From NCBI GenBank assembly GCA_036365145.1, contig JAEOAD010000001.1:101157501-101221500 (forward strand): a stretch of DNA of 64,000 nucleotides. The letters are read 5' to 3'. The notes under the pieces were generated by a model, which saw only the letters and a program-made list of their open reading frames with translations, was not told the origin of the DNA and ran no database searches. Made by a program: the position numbers and the translations under genes. Each line of letters begins with the position of its first letter. Position 1 is the stretch's first letter. This DNA comes from Orientallactaga sibirica (taxonomy: Eukaryota > Chordata > Mammalia > Rodentia > Dipodidae). Positions 46,563-58,200 of the stretch are shown here, piece by piece.

Positions 46563-47243
46563 TTTGACTAGGTTTTCAGTATTAGGCATGAATTTCCTCC
46601 CATGGGGCAGGGCCCAAATCCGATCTGAAAACAGCTGGTTACCACCATCACAGATATACTACTATTGCACTATGGCCTGAGTGGCCACATTTGTAGCCTG
46701 CAGAACCCACTGATGGTTAAGACCTCTGGTGACCTTTTCCCCCAGCAGGCTGCATAGCACTTTCCAGCACTATTACAGCTAGTCAGCAGGAAGGAAACTT
46801 CCAACCCAGTTCTACTTGATTGCTGGCTGTCCTGAAACCGAAGCAACAAGGTCTAATCATCTAATTGTGGTGCACAACCAAGCTCCTTAGCAATAGCTTA
46901 GATTGTTTGAGAGACCTCATGAATGTCTCTGACCAGCAACTCACTGGGAAGTATCCCAGCCCTGGCCCTGAAATTTTTCTGTAACAGCCTAAGGCTTTTG
47001 AATGTAATGTCTAACTAGGTACCTCTGGCCAAACTCTTCTCTCTCTCTCACTCTGTCTGTCTGTCTGTCGGTCTATCTGTCTTTCTGTTTAAACTGACAC
47101 ATTTTTAATTAGCTAACAATTAAATAGGCTTCCATAAGGGTTATTTATAGTATCTTTAATTTTGGATAAATATCTTCCCCCTCCCTCCTCTCCTCCACTC
47201 TCCTCTCTTCATCCCACTTCTAAGGCATTTTAAAAACCAATTT
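46563..47243. other. No recognised feature
   Basis: Unique-looking sequence apart from a (CTGT)n/(CT)n-rich stretch at about 47038-47090. Confidence 0.45.
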
Positions 47244-47472
47244 AGGGCTGGAGAGATAGCTTAGCAGTAAAGGTGCTTGCCTACAAAGCCAAAGGACTCA
47301 GGCTCAATTCCCCAGGGCCCACATAAGCCAAATGTACAAAGTGGCACATGCATCCCGAGTTCATTTGCAGTGGCTGGAGGACCTGGTGCCTGGTGTATCC
47401 ATTCTCTCTCTCTCTCTTTCTCTCTCTTCATTTTTCTCTCCCTCACTTTCTCTCTCTCTCAAATAAATTAAA
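47244..47472 (+). mobile_element. t-SINE A
   Basis: Head gggctggagagatagcttag, B-box caggctcaattccccagg, body gccaaatgtacaaagtggc, long CT tract and tail tcaaataaattaaaa. Confidence 0.9.
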
Positions 47473-47805
47473 AATATGACATAAAAGAGATGAATTTTTA
47501 AAAAGACACTTTATGCCTCCTCATAGCTCAAAACCACATAGAGAACCCAACATCCCTACAGAAGTAGCTGCTCTCTCCTGCCAGGTCCAACTCCTTCACT
47601 TCAGGCTCAACTCAGGTGCTCTCTAAGCTTGGTTTTCCTCATAAATTAATCCTGAGAAGTCTAAATATTGTTTGGGAAGTGATGCTACAAAAACAGATGA
47701 CAAGGGGTTTAAGTGAAATGAGGCTGGGAAGAGAAGATTGGTAAAAAGTAACTTCTGAAACAAGTTCTCCCTATGTATACACTCCACAGAACAGCTCTAG
47801 AGCCT
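47473..47805. other. No recognised feature
   Basis: Unique-looking sequence. Confidence 0.4.
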
Positions 47806-48090
47806 AAGAAAGATCTCTTGCAGGGCTCGATTTCCCAGAATCCACATAATATAATATCCAGGCATATCTCTAAACCCAGGCCCATGGGGAGCAGAACCAG
47901 ATAATCACGGGGAGTCATGAGAAGTACAAGCTGTGGTATCAATAAAAGACTCTGTCTTAAGGAAACATGGATGACTGATAAAGAAGGATACCAAAATTTC
48001 TCTGGCCTCTGCACATGAGTGTATGGGGAGATTGCATCTGCACACACAGGTGCATATGCCACACATACACATACATATCACACCACATAG
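47806..48090 (+). mobile_element. B4-like SINE, sense, degraded
   Basis: gcagggctcgatttcccaga resembles the B box, followed by agactctgtcttaaggaaac and ctctggcctctgcacatgag leading into a CA-rich end, as in B4 elements. Confidence 0.6.
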
Positions 48091-48093
48091 ACT

Positions 48094-48188
48094 ACACACA
48101 CACACACACACACACAGGGGCACACACACACACAGGGGCACACACACACACAGGGGCACACACACACAGGGGCACACACACACACACA
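48094..48188 (+). repeat. GGGG-punctuated CA repeat
   Basis: A CA microsatellite interrupted by four GGGG blocks at 48117, 48135, 48153 and 48169 (spacing 18, 18 and 16 bp), which makes a small minisatellite. Grown from the CA-rich end of the B4-like SINE. Confidence 0.92.
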
Positions 48189-48949
48189 AAGTGATCCCAC
48201 TCTAAGGACAAGGGAGCTAAGAGGCCACTTGATCACTAACATTTTCTTTGCTTACTGTTTGCTGACTATGTGGGGTTGTTTCTGAATTGCTTGGTAAGCT
48301 AATGACCTATGCCCAACCTCTGCATATCAGATGGAGATGCAGATGGTGAGTATTCCAAAAAGCTCAAATAGCAATGATAAGACCATGGAGTTACAGGAAA
48401 GTATGACAGTGCCTGATTTAAGTGACTTATAGTCCAACCATCCACAATACTGGTTCTGTATTTGATAACAGCTTCAACAAATTAGGATTTGGAAAACTAT
48501 GATTCAAGCAAGTTAAATCAAGTATAAATATTCTCTCTTCAAAAGGATAAGGATTTTCCCCAAAAAACTATTCCTGTTTTAATTTTCCTAAAAATGTTGA
48601 AGGGTCCAAAAAAACTTCTTATTCTTTTTTTGTTGTTACTTTGTTTTGTGTTTTATTTTATATTTAGTTATGGCCAGCATATCTATTTATAGAAGGCAGG
48701 TAGACAAATAGATTTCCACACAGGAAAAAGAAATGATAAGAATACTTGACAAGACAGATTCAAAACAAAAGATAAGAAACAAATTCAGAGTGAAGAACTT
48801 AAGACACAGACATAAATGTACATTTCTCCTCCTACTTTTATATTTATTCTATTTGTATCTAGCATGCTACCATAAAGCTGCCAAGGTCCTTATAAAAATA
48901 TTTAAGATTGGACTTATATTTGCAAAATGATAAAGATAATCAACTTTTC
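48189..48949. other. No recognised feature
   Basis: Unique-looking AT-rich sequence. Confidence 0.4.
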
Positions 48950-49045
48950 AAACTTCTCTGAGCCTTTTTCCCCCAATGTATGTAAAGAAGATAACAGTTA
49001 TCTCATTCTTAAGGCTATTTTGAAATGAGTATATCTAAAACATTC
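48950..49045 (+). mobile_element. MIR fragment, sense
   Basis: acttctctgagcctttttcc, ataacagttatctcattctt and aaggctattttgaaatgagt follow the MIR 3' core. Confidence 0.45.
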
Positions 49046-49599
49046 TCTCCAACAAACCTACACCAGGCATTCAAAGGCAAATGTTCTAACATATCTTTCA
49101 TCCAGTGTGCTTTGACTGTGGTTGTGGTGCTGCGGATAATGTCATGCCTCTCATTATTCAAACACTAAATGTAACACAACGTTCCCACCCAGTCTATCTT
49201 CACTCTTAGATCTTGCATGGCTAGTCTTAACTCAATTCCCAGCAATATTTTTGTGTTTTATCATCAGCACAACAATGCCATAATGACAAGAAAAAGAATT
49301 TATTGATAGAAATTGAACCTTCCTCATAGGCCAACATCTAATTTGAGTCAGAATAAGAAGGACCTATGTGAGCTGTCTGGAGTGTACTCCACCACTGTGC
49401 AGCACCATTCCTTCCTTGCTAATATCACAACCTACTTCCCACTGTGGAAAATGGAAAGACCCCACATTTGCAGTGTGACTGACATTTTATTTGGCCATAA
49501 AATAGATTTTTGTCTGGTACTTTTATTTTTACTGCATATTACTTTGTCTTTGGAAATAAAAAGAATGCTTTTATTAATTGGCTTTTTGACATGGACTTT

Positions 49600-50160
49600 A
49601 TGTCCAATAAAATCATTCATTTTGAATGCACACTCTGATGAGTTTGGGGAAATGTGCATAGTTGTGAACCTCCACCATAATAATGACATAAAAATTTCTT
49701 TGTTCCCCAATGTTCTCTTCTGAGATTAGTAAATTTACCAATACCAATTCCCATCTGAGACACATTTTTGGTTTTCATCTCAAAAGAATATGAAGTTGTT
49801 TGTGTCTGATTTTGAACCATTGGCATTCTTCTGGGGCTCACCCCAGATTTTGCTTATAATACTTCATTGCATGGATATATGAAAATTCGTTCATCCAGTT
49901 GGTGCAGAGTCTTTCCAATACTGAGCTATAATGGATAAAGCTACTCTAAGCATGGGCACACAAACATATTTATGGCTATATGTTTACATTTATTAGAGGA
50001 GTACCTAGGACTACAATAAGCAATCCATCGTGTCAATCTATATAAAAGTTTATTAGAAACTTTCAAATTGTTTTCTGAGACAAAAAAGTACCATTTTGTG
50101 CTTCTGCCAGTTCCACCCACATCATCATCATCTTCTGATGCAGTCAGACTTCTAAATTAT
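49600..50160 (-). mobile_element. Old L1M, antisense (left part)
   Basis: gcatagttgtgaacctccac, tgtttgtgtctgattttgaa, ttcattgcatggatatatga and ctataatggataaagctact match the antisense order of an old L1 3' end; cttctgccagttccacccac follows. It resumes at 51613, past a SINE cluster. Confidence 0.6.
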
Positions 50161-50225
50161 AGGAGAAAGACAGAGGGAACGAGTGAGGAAGGGAAGGACG
50201 GAGGGAGGGAAGGAGGAAGAGGAGA
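50161..50225 (+). repeat. GA-rich low-complexity tract
   Basis: Purine-rich, with ggagggagggaaggaggaag-type sequence. Confidence 0.8.
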
Positions 50226-50283
50226 ATGGAGAAGTGGAAGTAAGTAGAAGTGTAGAACTAGAAGAAAAGAAGGGTAGTAGTAC

Positions 50284-50427
50284 TTTTTTTAAGGTAGGGT
50301 CTCACTCTAGCCCAGGATGACCTGGAATTCACTATGTAGTCTTAGACTGGCCTCAAACTCACAGTGATCCTTCCACATCTGCCTGCCAAGTGCTGGGACT
50401 AAAGGCATTTGCTACCGTGCCTAGCTG
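50284..50427 (-). mobile_element. B1 SINE, antisense (cluster member 1)
   Basis: aggtagggtctcactctagc, gcctcaaactcacagtgatc, ccaagtgctgggactaaagg. First of seven adjacent SINEs. Confidence 0.88.
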
Positions 50428-50429
50428 AA

Positions 50430-50632
50430 AATATTTTTATCGTATTTATTTGTAAGCAAAAATAGATAGACAGAAAGAGTGTGGGCACACCAGGGCCTCC
50501 TGCCACTGCAAGCAAACTCCAGACAAATGCACCACTTTGGGCATCTGGCTACACATGGGTACTGGGGAATCCAACCCAGGCCAGCAGGCTTTGCAAGCAA
50601 GTGTCTTTAAGTGCTGAGTTATCTCTCCAGCA
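50430..50632 (-). mobile_element. t-SINE A, antisense (cluster member 2)
   Basis: cagggcctcctgccactgca, tggggaatccaacccaggcc, agtgctgagttatctctcca. Confidence 0.87.
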
Positions 50633-50636
50633 TCAC

Positions 50637-50803
50637 CTTTTTTGTTGTTGGTGTTTGGTTTTTCAAGATAGGGTCTTGAGCTAGCCCAGGCTGACCTGGA
50701 ATTCACTATATAGTCTCAGGATGACCTCGAAATCAAGGCAATCCTCCTACCTCTGCCTTTTCAGTGCTGGGATTAAAGGCATGTGCCACTATGCCTGGTC
50801 CGG
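50637..50803 (-). mobile_element. B1 SINE, antisense (cluster member 3)
   Basis: caagatagggtcttgagcta, tatagtctcaggatgacctc, gggattaaaggcatgtgcca. Confidence 0.88.
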
Positions 50804-50805
50804 CT

Positions 50806-51030
50806 TATTTTTTCAAAACATATTTTTATGTGTTTATTTGCAAGCAGAAAGAGATAGAGAAGATGCAGAGAGAACAGGCATGCCAAGTTCTCCAGCTGCT
50901 GCAAACAGACTCCAGATGCATGGACCATGCACATCTGACTTTATATGGGTAATTGGGAAATTGAACTCAGGTTGTCAGGCTTTGTAGGCAATCAAATCAA
51001 CCTTAATCACTGGGCCATCACTTCAGTCCC
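50806..51030 (-). mobile_element. t-SINE A, antisense (cluster member 4)
   Basis: atttgcaagcagaaagagat, tctccagctgctgcaaacag, aattgggaaattgaactcag, atcactgggccatcacttca. Confidence 0.85.
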
Positions 51031-51262
51031 TAATTTATTTTTAAAAATATTCATTCATTCATTCATTCATTCATTCATTGGACAAGGAGAAAGAAAGAGT
51101 CAGATAGAAAGAATGGGCAAACCAAGGCCTCCAGTCACTGTAAAGGAACATCAGATGCATACACCACCTCGTACATCTGGCTTACTTAAGTACAGGGGAA
51201 TGGAACCTGGGTCCTTAGACTTCACAGGTAAGAACTCCAACTGTTAAGCCATCTCTCAAGCC
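51031..51262 (-). mobile_element. t-SINE A, antisense (cluster member 5)
   Basis: Begins with a tail expanded to (ATTC)n at about 51051-51079, then caaggcctccagtcactgta, acaggggaatggaacctggg and ctgttaagccatctctcaag. Confidence 0.87.
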
Positions 51263-51263
51263 C

Positions 51264-51472
51264 ATAAATTTTTAAAAATAATTTTAATTTCTTTGAGAGA
51301 GAGAGAGAGAGGGAGAGAAATGCACATAGAGAAAGAGAATTGGAGTGTCAGGGCCTCTAGCCATTGCAAACAAACTCCAGACAGTTGTGCCACCTTGTTC
51401 ATCTGGCTTATGTGGGTACTTGGGGATCAATCCTGGGTCCCTAGGCTTCACACTAAGCCACCTCTCCAGCCC
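51264..51472 (-). mobile_element. t-SINE A, antisense (cluster member 6)
   Basis: (GA)n, gtgtcagggcctctagccat, cttggggatcaatcctgggt, cactaagccacctctccagc. Confidence 0.87.
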
Positions 51473-51487
51473 GATGTTTTTATATAA

Positions 51488-51612
51488 GTCAGTAGTCATG
51501 GTGCATGCTGCCCTCAGTCCCAGCATAGGTAGGCTAACACAGGAGGATCTCTGAATTTGAGGCTAGCCTGGTGACTACAGAGTGAATTCCAAGTCAGCTT
51601 GAGCCGGAGTCA
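51488..51612 (+). mobile_element. B1-type SINE, sense, diverged (cluster member 7)
   Basis: gtcatggtgcatgctgccct, ctcagtcccagcataggtag, gaggctagcctggtgactac. The only cluster member in sense orientation. Confidence 0.75.
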
Positions 51613-51760
51613 GGTAGTAATATTTCATTGTGCCTTGAATTTGTATTTTCCTGATGACAAACAATGATGATCTGTTCCTTAAGTTGTCTTCGTTGAATTC
51701 TGTTTATATTATGGATTAATTTGCTTCCAATTTACAGTGTCCCTGGGAACATTATCTGAT
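51613..51760 (-). mobile_element. Old L1M, antisense (right part)
   Basis: aatatttcattgtgccttga and atttgtattttcctgatgac continue the antisense L1 interrupted at about 50160 (the usual order is a tcattgtgg block, then ttgcatttccctgatgac). Confidence 0.55.
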
Positions 51761-52875
51761 GTTTCAGTTTAATGCCACTACACAAAATCTTTACCATTAA
51801 ATTATCAGTTTTCCTTTTCTGGTTCAAAGATTTCAAATCAAAAGTCAAAATACAAATTAGCCCTTTGCAGTTCTTGAGACATATTATTTTATTCCTATAT
51901 ATTTCTATCCCTACTCATGGACTTTGATGCCCTTGAGAATTCTTACACATGTGGGGCATTACAAAAACCATTATGAACACAAGTGAATAGAAACTATATC
52001 CTGAAGATACAAAAACTTGGCTAGAAAGTGAATTATCTTTATGCATTTCCTAGGTGCTTTGGATGAGTACAAAGCCAGAGGACCAAGTTGGAAAGCAGAG
52101 ATGGAATTCTCAGCCAAAGTGACATTCTAGAACACAGAGCCTCTGGGGACTTATTGGTGAAGGGTTGGTAGTTCCAGGGCAAAAGGGGCTGAAATCTAGC
52201 CTCACACCATTCAAAAAATCCCTCAACTTGTTAAGCCTAAATTGGGCTGAAAGAGCCTTTTTTCTTAATTTTCAAGAAGGCAGCATGTATGCTGTGAGAC
52301 CTCACAGTCTAGCTTCTAACAAGATGTGAATTTGTTACAGGGCAAGGAAGGGTTATGATTGAGAGTAATAATGAAATACTTTATATTCATTAAGCCAAAA
52401 ATAAAGGAAATTTGCTGAAGAATTCAGGGATATACCCTGAAAGACAGGGCAAGATTAACAGATTACAGAAACTTCATATCCTGCAAAAATGTTCCTCCTT
52501 TCTCTCCTTATTTCTCTATGATAACAGCTTGCTCTGTAGGGCCAAGGGCAAATGAGGCCAAGTTGAAGAATGAATGTTTCCAAGTCCAAGTCCACATTAC
52601 TGGGCAGAGAGAGTGACTCATGCAGCATGGGGCAGACAGTGATATTTTCCACTTATGGCAAATTGGAAGCAGCGTCATATGAAAAAATATATAATTATTT
52701 TGAAACCACATATATGAAATAGTCACCCAGGAGTGTGACTACCTGAATAACAGAAATGCCTTTTCTTCTGACCGCTACAGTAAGAAATGACTCTTAAAAT
52801 TAGATGCAGAGAAGATTACAATTAATTACATAATTGAAAGTACCTCCTTACGAACACATTAAAAAGTCGCATTCA

Positions 52876-53167
52876 GGCTGGAGAGATGGCTTAGGGGTTA
52901 AGGCGCCTGCCTCCTAAGCCAAAGAACACTGGTTCCGATCTCCAGCGGTTCCAATCTCCAGGTCCCACGTTTAGCCAGATGCAAAGTGACACAAGGGCGC
53001 AATGCCACACTTGATCACAAGGGGGCCCACACATCTGGATTTCTTTCACAGCAGCTGAGACACTGCTGGCGCGCCCATCTCTGTCTTCCTCTCCCTCTCT
53101 CTCTCTGTCTCTCTCTGTGTCTCTCTCCAAAAAAAATAAAGTAATTTTTTAAAAAGTTTTTTTAAAA
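52876..53167 (+). mobile_element. t-SINE B with duplicated B-box block (copy 1)
   Basis: Head ggctggagagatggcttagg, tandem ggttccgatctccag and ggttccaatctccag, then cagcagctgagacactgctg and a CT/GT tract. Present at the same place in both duplicate units, so it predates the duplication. Confidence 0.92.
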
Positions 53168-54160
53168 AAAGCAGCATTCTATAAAGTCAACCGAAAACAT
53201 CAAAATTCATTCTTATAGCCTGAACAATCAAACCGCAGTTTGCTGCATACAGCTTTCCTTCAACATTACACACTATTTACTCCCCAATGGTCCTAAAACA
53301 TGAATCTTCCTCCAAGAAGGCATCTCCAAGTATCACATATTCAGTAATCTTATTTATTGCCTCACCTAACAATATGGTCAGCTATTTTTATTTAGTATTT
53401 TATGTGCAGCTCATCTCCTCTTTCATATTTTAATCTCCTTAAGTTATGACAATTATGGCTCACTGCACTCATAACTAAAGAGTATCCTCTCGTCTGTCCT
53501 GGGCTGCATATAGTCTGACTAATCATATGGAGTTCATCCAGGAAGACTGGGATTTAGCATTATTTAATCAAAGCATACCAACAGTCCCATAGCAAGCCAG
53601 TCAAATGAGTAGCAGGTTTGCTAATTCTTTCCTGAGACATGTGCAGAACAATATGCTAATGAAAGAAAATCTCAAGGCATCAAATGATATGTGCAGGTAA
53701 CCTCTGAAATGCTTGTAAACTTCGTGGCAGAACTCTGGTACCCCAGATCATGTGGTACAGATAATGAGCTGAGAGAGAGAACATAATTATCTCACCTTTG
53801 TTTTCCTCTGCTTAAAGGTCAAAGTGAAAAGAAGTTTAGGAGATTTCCAGAAAGAACACTCTTTCAATAAGACAGTTTGTGATTCAGCCTAGTTTTGCAA
53901 ACCTAAAACTTGTCAACTAAGGTGTGGGAAAATGATAAGAAGTGGGACCCATAAATTTGCATTAACTGAATGATGATCATTTGTGAGGAGTGAAAAAATT
54001 ATGAAGTGTATTGAAAAGGCATAATAAAAGAATGTGATTAGATGTTGTGGGAATATTGCAGAGAGCATCTCTCCAGGTGAACTCATCCTGAAGATTTTAC
54101 ATTGGTCTATTCATTGCGAGGATGTAAATAAATGCTCCCAGAATGAAAATGGACTTTTGC

Positions 54161-54183
54161 AAAAAAAAAAAAAAGGGGGGGGG
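54161..54183 (+). repeat. A14-G9 homopolymer junction (copy 1)
   Basis: Fourteen A followed by nine G; the equivalent site in copy 2 (about 57549-57566) is A10-G8. Confidence 0.9.
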
Positions 54184-55009
54184 CAGCATATTTCTAACTT
54201 CAGTTTATACATTTTCTTGAATTCAATGTACATCTTTCACACTTATATGTAATATAATATATTCGGAGAGCACCTTCTCATGTAACCTTTATGTGACTTT
54301 TCAGTGCTTTCTTAGATGAAAACAAAAGGAAGGTTTAAACAGGCTTTGTGATTTGCAACAATGGATCAGATAAATAACATAAATTGTACAAATTCAAAGT
54401 CAGCAAAACCTAAAGAAGTATAATTTCAACTTTGTTTTTATATTTCCCCCACCACGCACCAAAAAAAAAAAAAAAAAAAAAGCCCTTACTTCTGAATTAA
54501 TTACTTAACTTCAGAGCAGTAATATGAAGGATTCAGGGAGAGGAAGAGGAAAAAGGGAGGTTGGTTCCTGTTGCTTTGGACTGAGTTCACCACAGTGTAA
54601 AGTTTATTATTTCCTGTATTGCATTTGCTCTTCCAATTTGAGAATTAGGTATGTACAAATAGAGTTTTCATTTAATAAGGTAATGATATTTTTCCATGTC
54701 TATCTAGTGAGAGCAGAAAATTGAAGCCAAATTGATCTTTTGAAGTTGTGCCCAGAATTTTCTCCTTCCTATCTCCTCCAACTGCTTCTGCCGAGAGATG
54801 TTTTTGAATAAAATTAGATCCACTGTTTGCATAAACCAATGCATTCAGCTGGTGTCTGCAAAGGTCCAATTAACTGTTCCAAAAACATGACTGAAATGAG
54901 ATAATAGTGTTGTTATGGGAGTTTTAGGTCTCCTTGCCAATGCCAGTGAAGCAATAAATTTAGGGTATCCCTGGATCTTTGTCATATGAATTTAGAGAAT
55001 TAAATCCAT

Positions 55010-55262
55010 AGAACAGAGAGTAATACTTAGAAAGACTTTATTAGATTAAGAGAAGGAAAGAGGAGAAAAGTACAGAGAGTTCCTGCCTTGTGGAAGGCAG
55101 GAGGGGGTAGGAAGCCTATGTGGGAGTAAAGGGTAGGGCTGGTCCCTCCCATCTAAGCCCAGTGGGTCTGGATGAGAAGGGCTTAACTGAGTAGAATCCT
55201 GGAAGTTCAGGAAAGATGAAAAGATAAAGAGGCCTTGCCCACCTGGTAAGGATTTATTTATA
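55010..55262 (-). mobile_element. LTR-like repeat, truncated at the duplication junction
   Basis: Same sequence as 58390-58643 (aagactttattagattaaga, tggaaggcaggagggggtag, tcctggaagttcaggaaaga) but stops at the junction, whereas the copy 2 version continues past 58643. Confidence 0.7.
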
Positions 55263-58200
55263 TTGCAGTTCTTGAGACATATTATTTTATTCCTATATAT
55301 TTCTATCCCTACTCATGGACTTTGATGCCCTTGAGAATTCTTACACATGTGGGGCATTACAAAAACCATTATGAACACAAGTGAATAGAAACTATATCCT
55401 GAAGATACAAAAACTTGGCTAGAAAGTGAATTATCTTTATGCATTTCCTAGGTGCTTTGGATGAGTACAAAGCCAGAGGACCAAGTTGGAAAGCAGAGAT
55501 GGAATTCTCAGCCAAAGTGACATTCTAGAACACAGAGCCTCTGGGGACTTATTGGTGAAGGGTTGGTAGTTCCGGGGCAAAAGGGGCTGAAATCTAGCCT
55601 CACACCATTCAAAAAATCCCTCAACTTGTTAAGCCTAAATTGGGCTGAAAGAGCCTTTTTTCTTAATTTTCAAGAAGGCAGCATGTATGCTGTGAGACCT
55701 CACAGTCTAGCTTCTAACAAGATGTGAATTTGTTACAGGGCAAGGAAGGGTTATGATTGAGAGTAATAATGAAATACTTTATATTCCTTAAGCCAAAAAT
55801 AAAGGAAATTTGCTGAAGAATTCAGGGATATACCCTGAAAGACAGGGCAAGATTAGCAGATTACAGATACTTCATATCCTGCAAAAATGTTCCTCATTTC
55901 TCTATGATAACAGCTTGCTCTGTAGGGCCAAGGGCAAATGAGGCCAAGTTGAAGAATGAATGTTTCCAAGTCCAAGTCCACATTACTGGGCAGAGAGAGT
56001 GACTCATGCAGCATGGGGCAGACAGTGATATTTTCCACTTATGGCAAATTGGAAGCAGCGTCATATGAAAAAATATATAATTATTTTGAAACCACATATA
56101 TGAAATAGTCACCCAGGAGTGTGACTACCTGAATAACAGAAATGCCTTTTCTTCTGACCGCTACAGTAAGAAATGACTCTTAAAATTAGATGCAGAGAAG
56201 ATTACAATTAATTACATAATTGAAAGTACCTCCTTACAAACACATTAAAAAGTCGCATTCAGGCTGGAGAGATGGCTTAGGGGTTAAGGCGCCTGCCTCC
56301 TAAGCCAAAGAACACTGGTTCCGATCTCCAGCGGTTCCAATCTCCAGGTCCCACGTTTAGCCAGATGCAAAGTGACACAAGGGCGCAATGCCACAATTGA
56401 TCACGAGGGGGCCCACACATCTGGATTTCTTTCACAGCAGCTGAGACACTGCTGGCGCGCCCATCTCTGTTTTCCTCTCCCTCTCTCTCTCTGTCTCTCT
56501 CTGTGTCTCTCTCCAAAAAAAATAAAATAATTTTTTTAAAAGTTTTTTTAAAAAAAGCAGCATTCTATAAAGTCAACCGAAAACATCAAAATTCATTCTT
56601 ATAGCCTGAACAATCAAACCGCAGTTTGCTGCATACAGCTTTCCTTCAACATTACACACTATTTACTCCCCAATGGTCCTAAAACATGAATCTTCCTCCA
56701 AGAAGGCATCTCCAAGTATCACATATTCAGTAATCTTATTTATTGCCTCACCTAACAATATGGTCAGCTATTTTTATTTAGTATTTTATGCGCAGCTCAT
56801 CTCCTCTTTCATATTTTAATCTCCTTAAGTTATGACAATTATGGCTCACTGCACTCATAACTAAAGAGTATCCTCTCGTCTGTCCTGGGCTGCATATAGT
56901 CTGACTAATCATATGGAGTTCATCCAGGAAGACTGGGATTTAGCATTATTTAATCAAAGCATACCAACAGTCCCATAGCAAGCCAGTCAAATGAGTAGCA
57001 GGTTTGCTAATTCTTTCCTGAGACATGTGCAGAACAATATGCTAATGAAAGAATATCTCAAGGCATCAAATGATATGTGCAGGTAACCTCTGAAATGCTT
57101 GTAAACTTAAGTGGCAGAACTCTGGTACCCCAGATCATGTGGTACAGATAATGAGCTGAGAGAGAGAACATAATTATCTCACCTTTGTTTTCCTCTGCTT
57201 AAAGGTCAAAGTGAAAAGAAGTTTAGGAGATTTCCAGAAAGAACACTCTTTCAATAAGACAGTTTGTGATTCAGCCTAGCTTTGCAAACCTAAAACTTGT
57301 CAACTAAGGTGTGGGAAAATAATAAGAAGTGGGACCCATAAATTTGCATTAACTGAATGATGATCATTTGTGAGGAGTGAAAAAATTATGAAGTGTATTG
57401 AAAAGGCATAATAAAAGAATGTGATTAGATGTTGTGGGAATATTGCAGAGAGCATCTCTCCAGGTGAACTCATCCTGAAGATTTTACATTGGTCTATTCA
57501 TTGCGAGGATGTAAATAAATGCTCCCAGAATGAAAATGGACTTTTTGCAAAAAAAAAAGGGGGGGGCAGCATATTTCTAACTTCAGTTTATACATTTTCT
57601 TGAATTCAATGTACATCTTTCACACTTATATGTAATACAATATATTCGGAGAGCACCTTCTCATGTAACCTTTATGTGACTTTTCAGTGCTTTCTTAGAT
57701 GAAAACAAAAGGAAGGTTTAAACAGGCTTTGTGATTTGCAACAATGGATCAGATAAATAACATAAATTGTACAAATTCAAAGTCAGCAAAACCTAAAGAA
57801 GTATAATTTCAACTTTGTTTTTATATTTCCCCCACCACACACCAAAAAAAAAAAAAAAAGAGCCCTTACTTCTGAATTAATTACTTAACTTCAGAGCAGT
57901 AATATGAAGGATTCAGGGAGAGGAAGAGGAAGAAGGGAGGTTGGTTCCTGTTGCTTTGGACTGAGTTCACCACAGTGTAAAGTTTATTATTTCCTGTATT
58001 GCATTTGCTCTTCCAATTTGAGAATTAGGTATGTACAAATAGAGTTTTCATTTAATAAGGTAATGATATTTTTCCATGTCTATCTAGTGAGAGCAGAAAA
58101 TTGAAGCCAAATTGATCTTTTGAAGTTGTGCCCAGAATTTTCTCCTTCCTATCTCCTCCAACTGCTTCTGCCGAGAGATGTTTTTGAATAAAATTAGATC

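Larger units (their letters stand above)
51865..55262 (+). repeat. Tandem duplication, copy 1 (3398 bp)
   Basis: Aligns end to end with 55263-58643 in direct orientation. It starts ttgcagttcttgagac and ends ggatttatttata. By eye about 20 substitutions, one 12-bp indel and several homopolymer-length changes separate the copies (about 99% identity outside indels). Content: unique DNA (51865-52870), a t-SINE B, unique DNA (53170-55000) and the first part of an LTR-like repeat that is cut off at the junction. No gene is recognised; both copies carry the same short chance frames. Confidence 0.95.

Noticed and set aside
48023..48205. Histidine/threonine-rich and cysteine/valine-rich open frames
   Set aside because: Translations of the GGGG-punctuated CA repeat.
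49313..49723. Open frame of 136 codons on the plus strand
   Set aside because: Starts at TTG, and its second half overlaps antisense old L1 sequence. Composition is random-like and an opposite-strand frame is open too, so chance is the best explanation.
50284..51612. Regularly spaced repeats that might look like a CRISPR array
   Set aside because: The units are B1 and tRNA-derived SINEs of about 150-230 bp in eukaryotic DNA; no short direct repeats with unique spacers.
54034..57603. Same short peptide frame in both duplicate units, which might suggest a conserved gene
   Set aside because: The units are near-identical because of recent duplication, so shared frames are expected. The frame is disrupted differently at the A/G homopolymer in the two copies.
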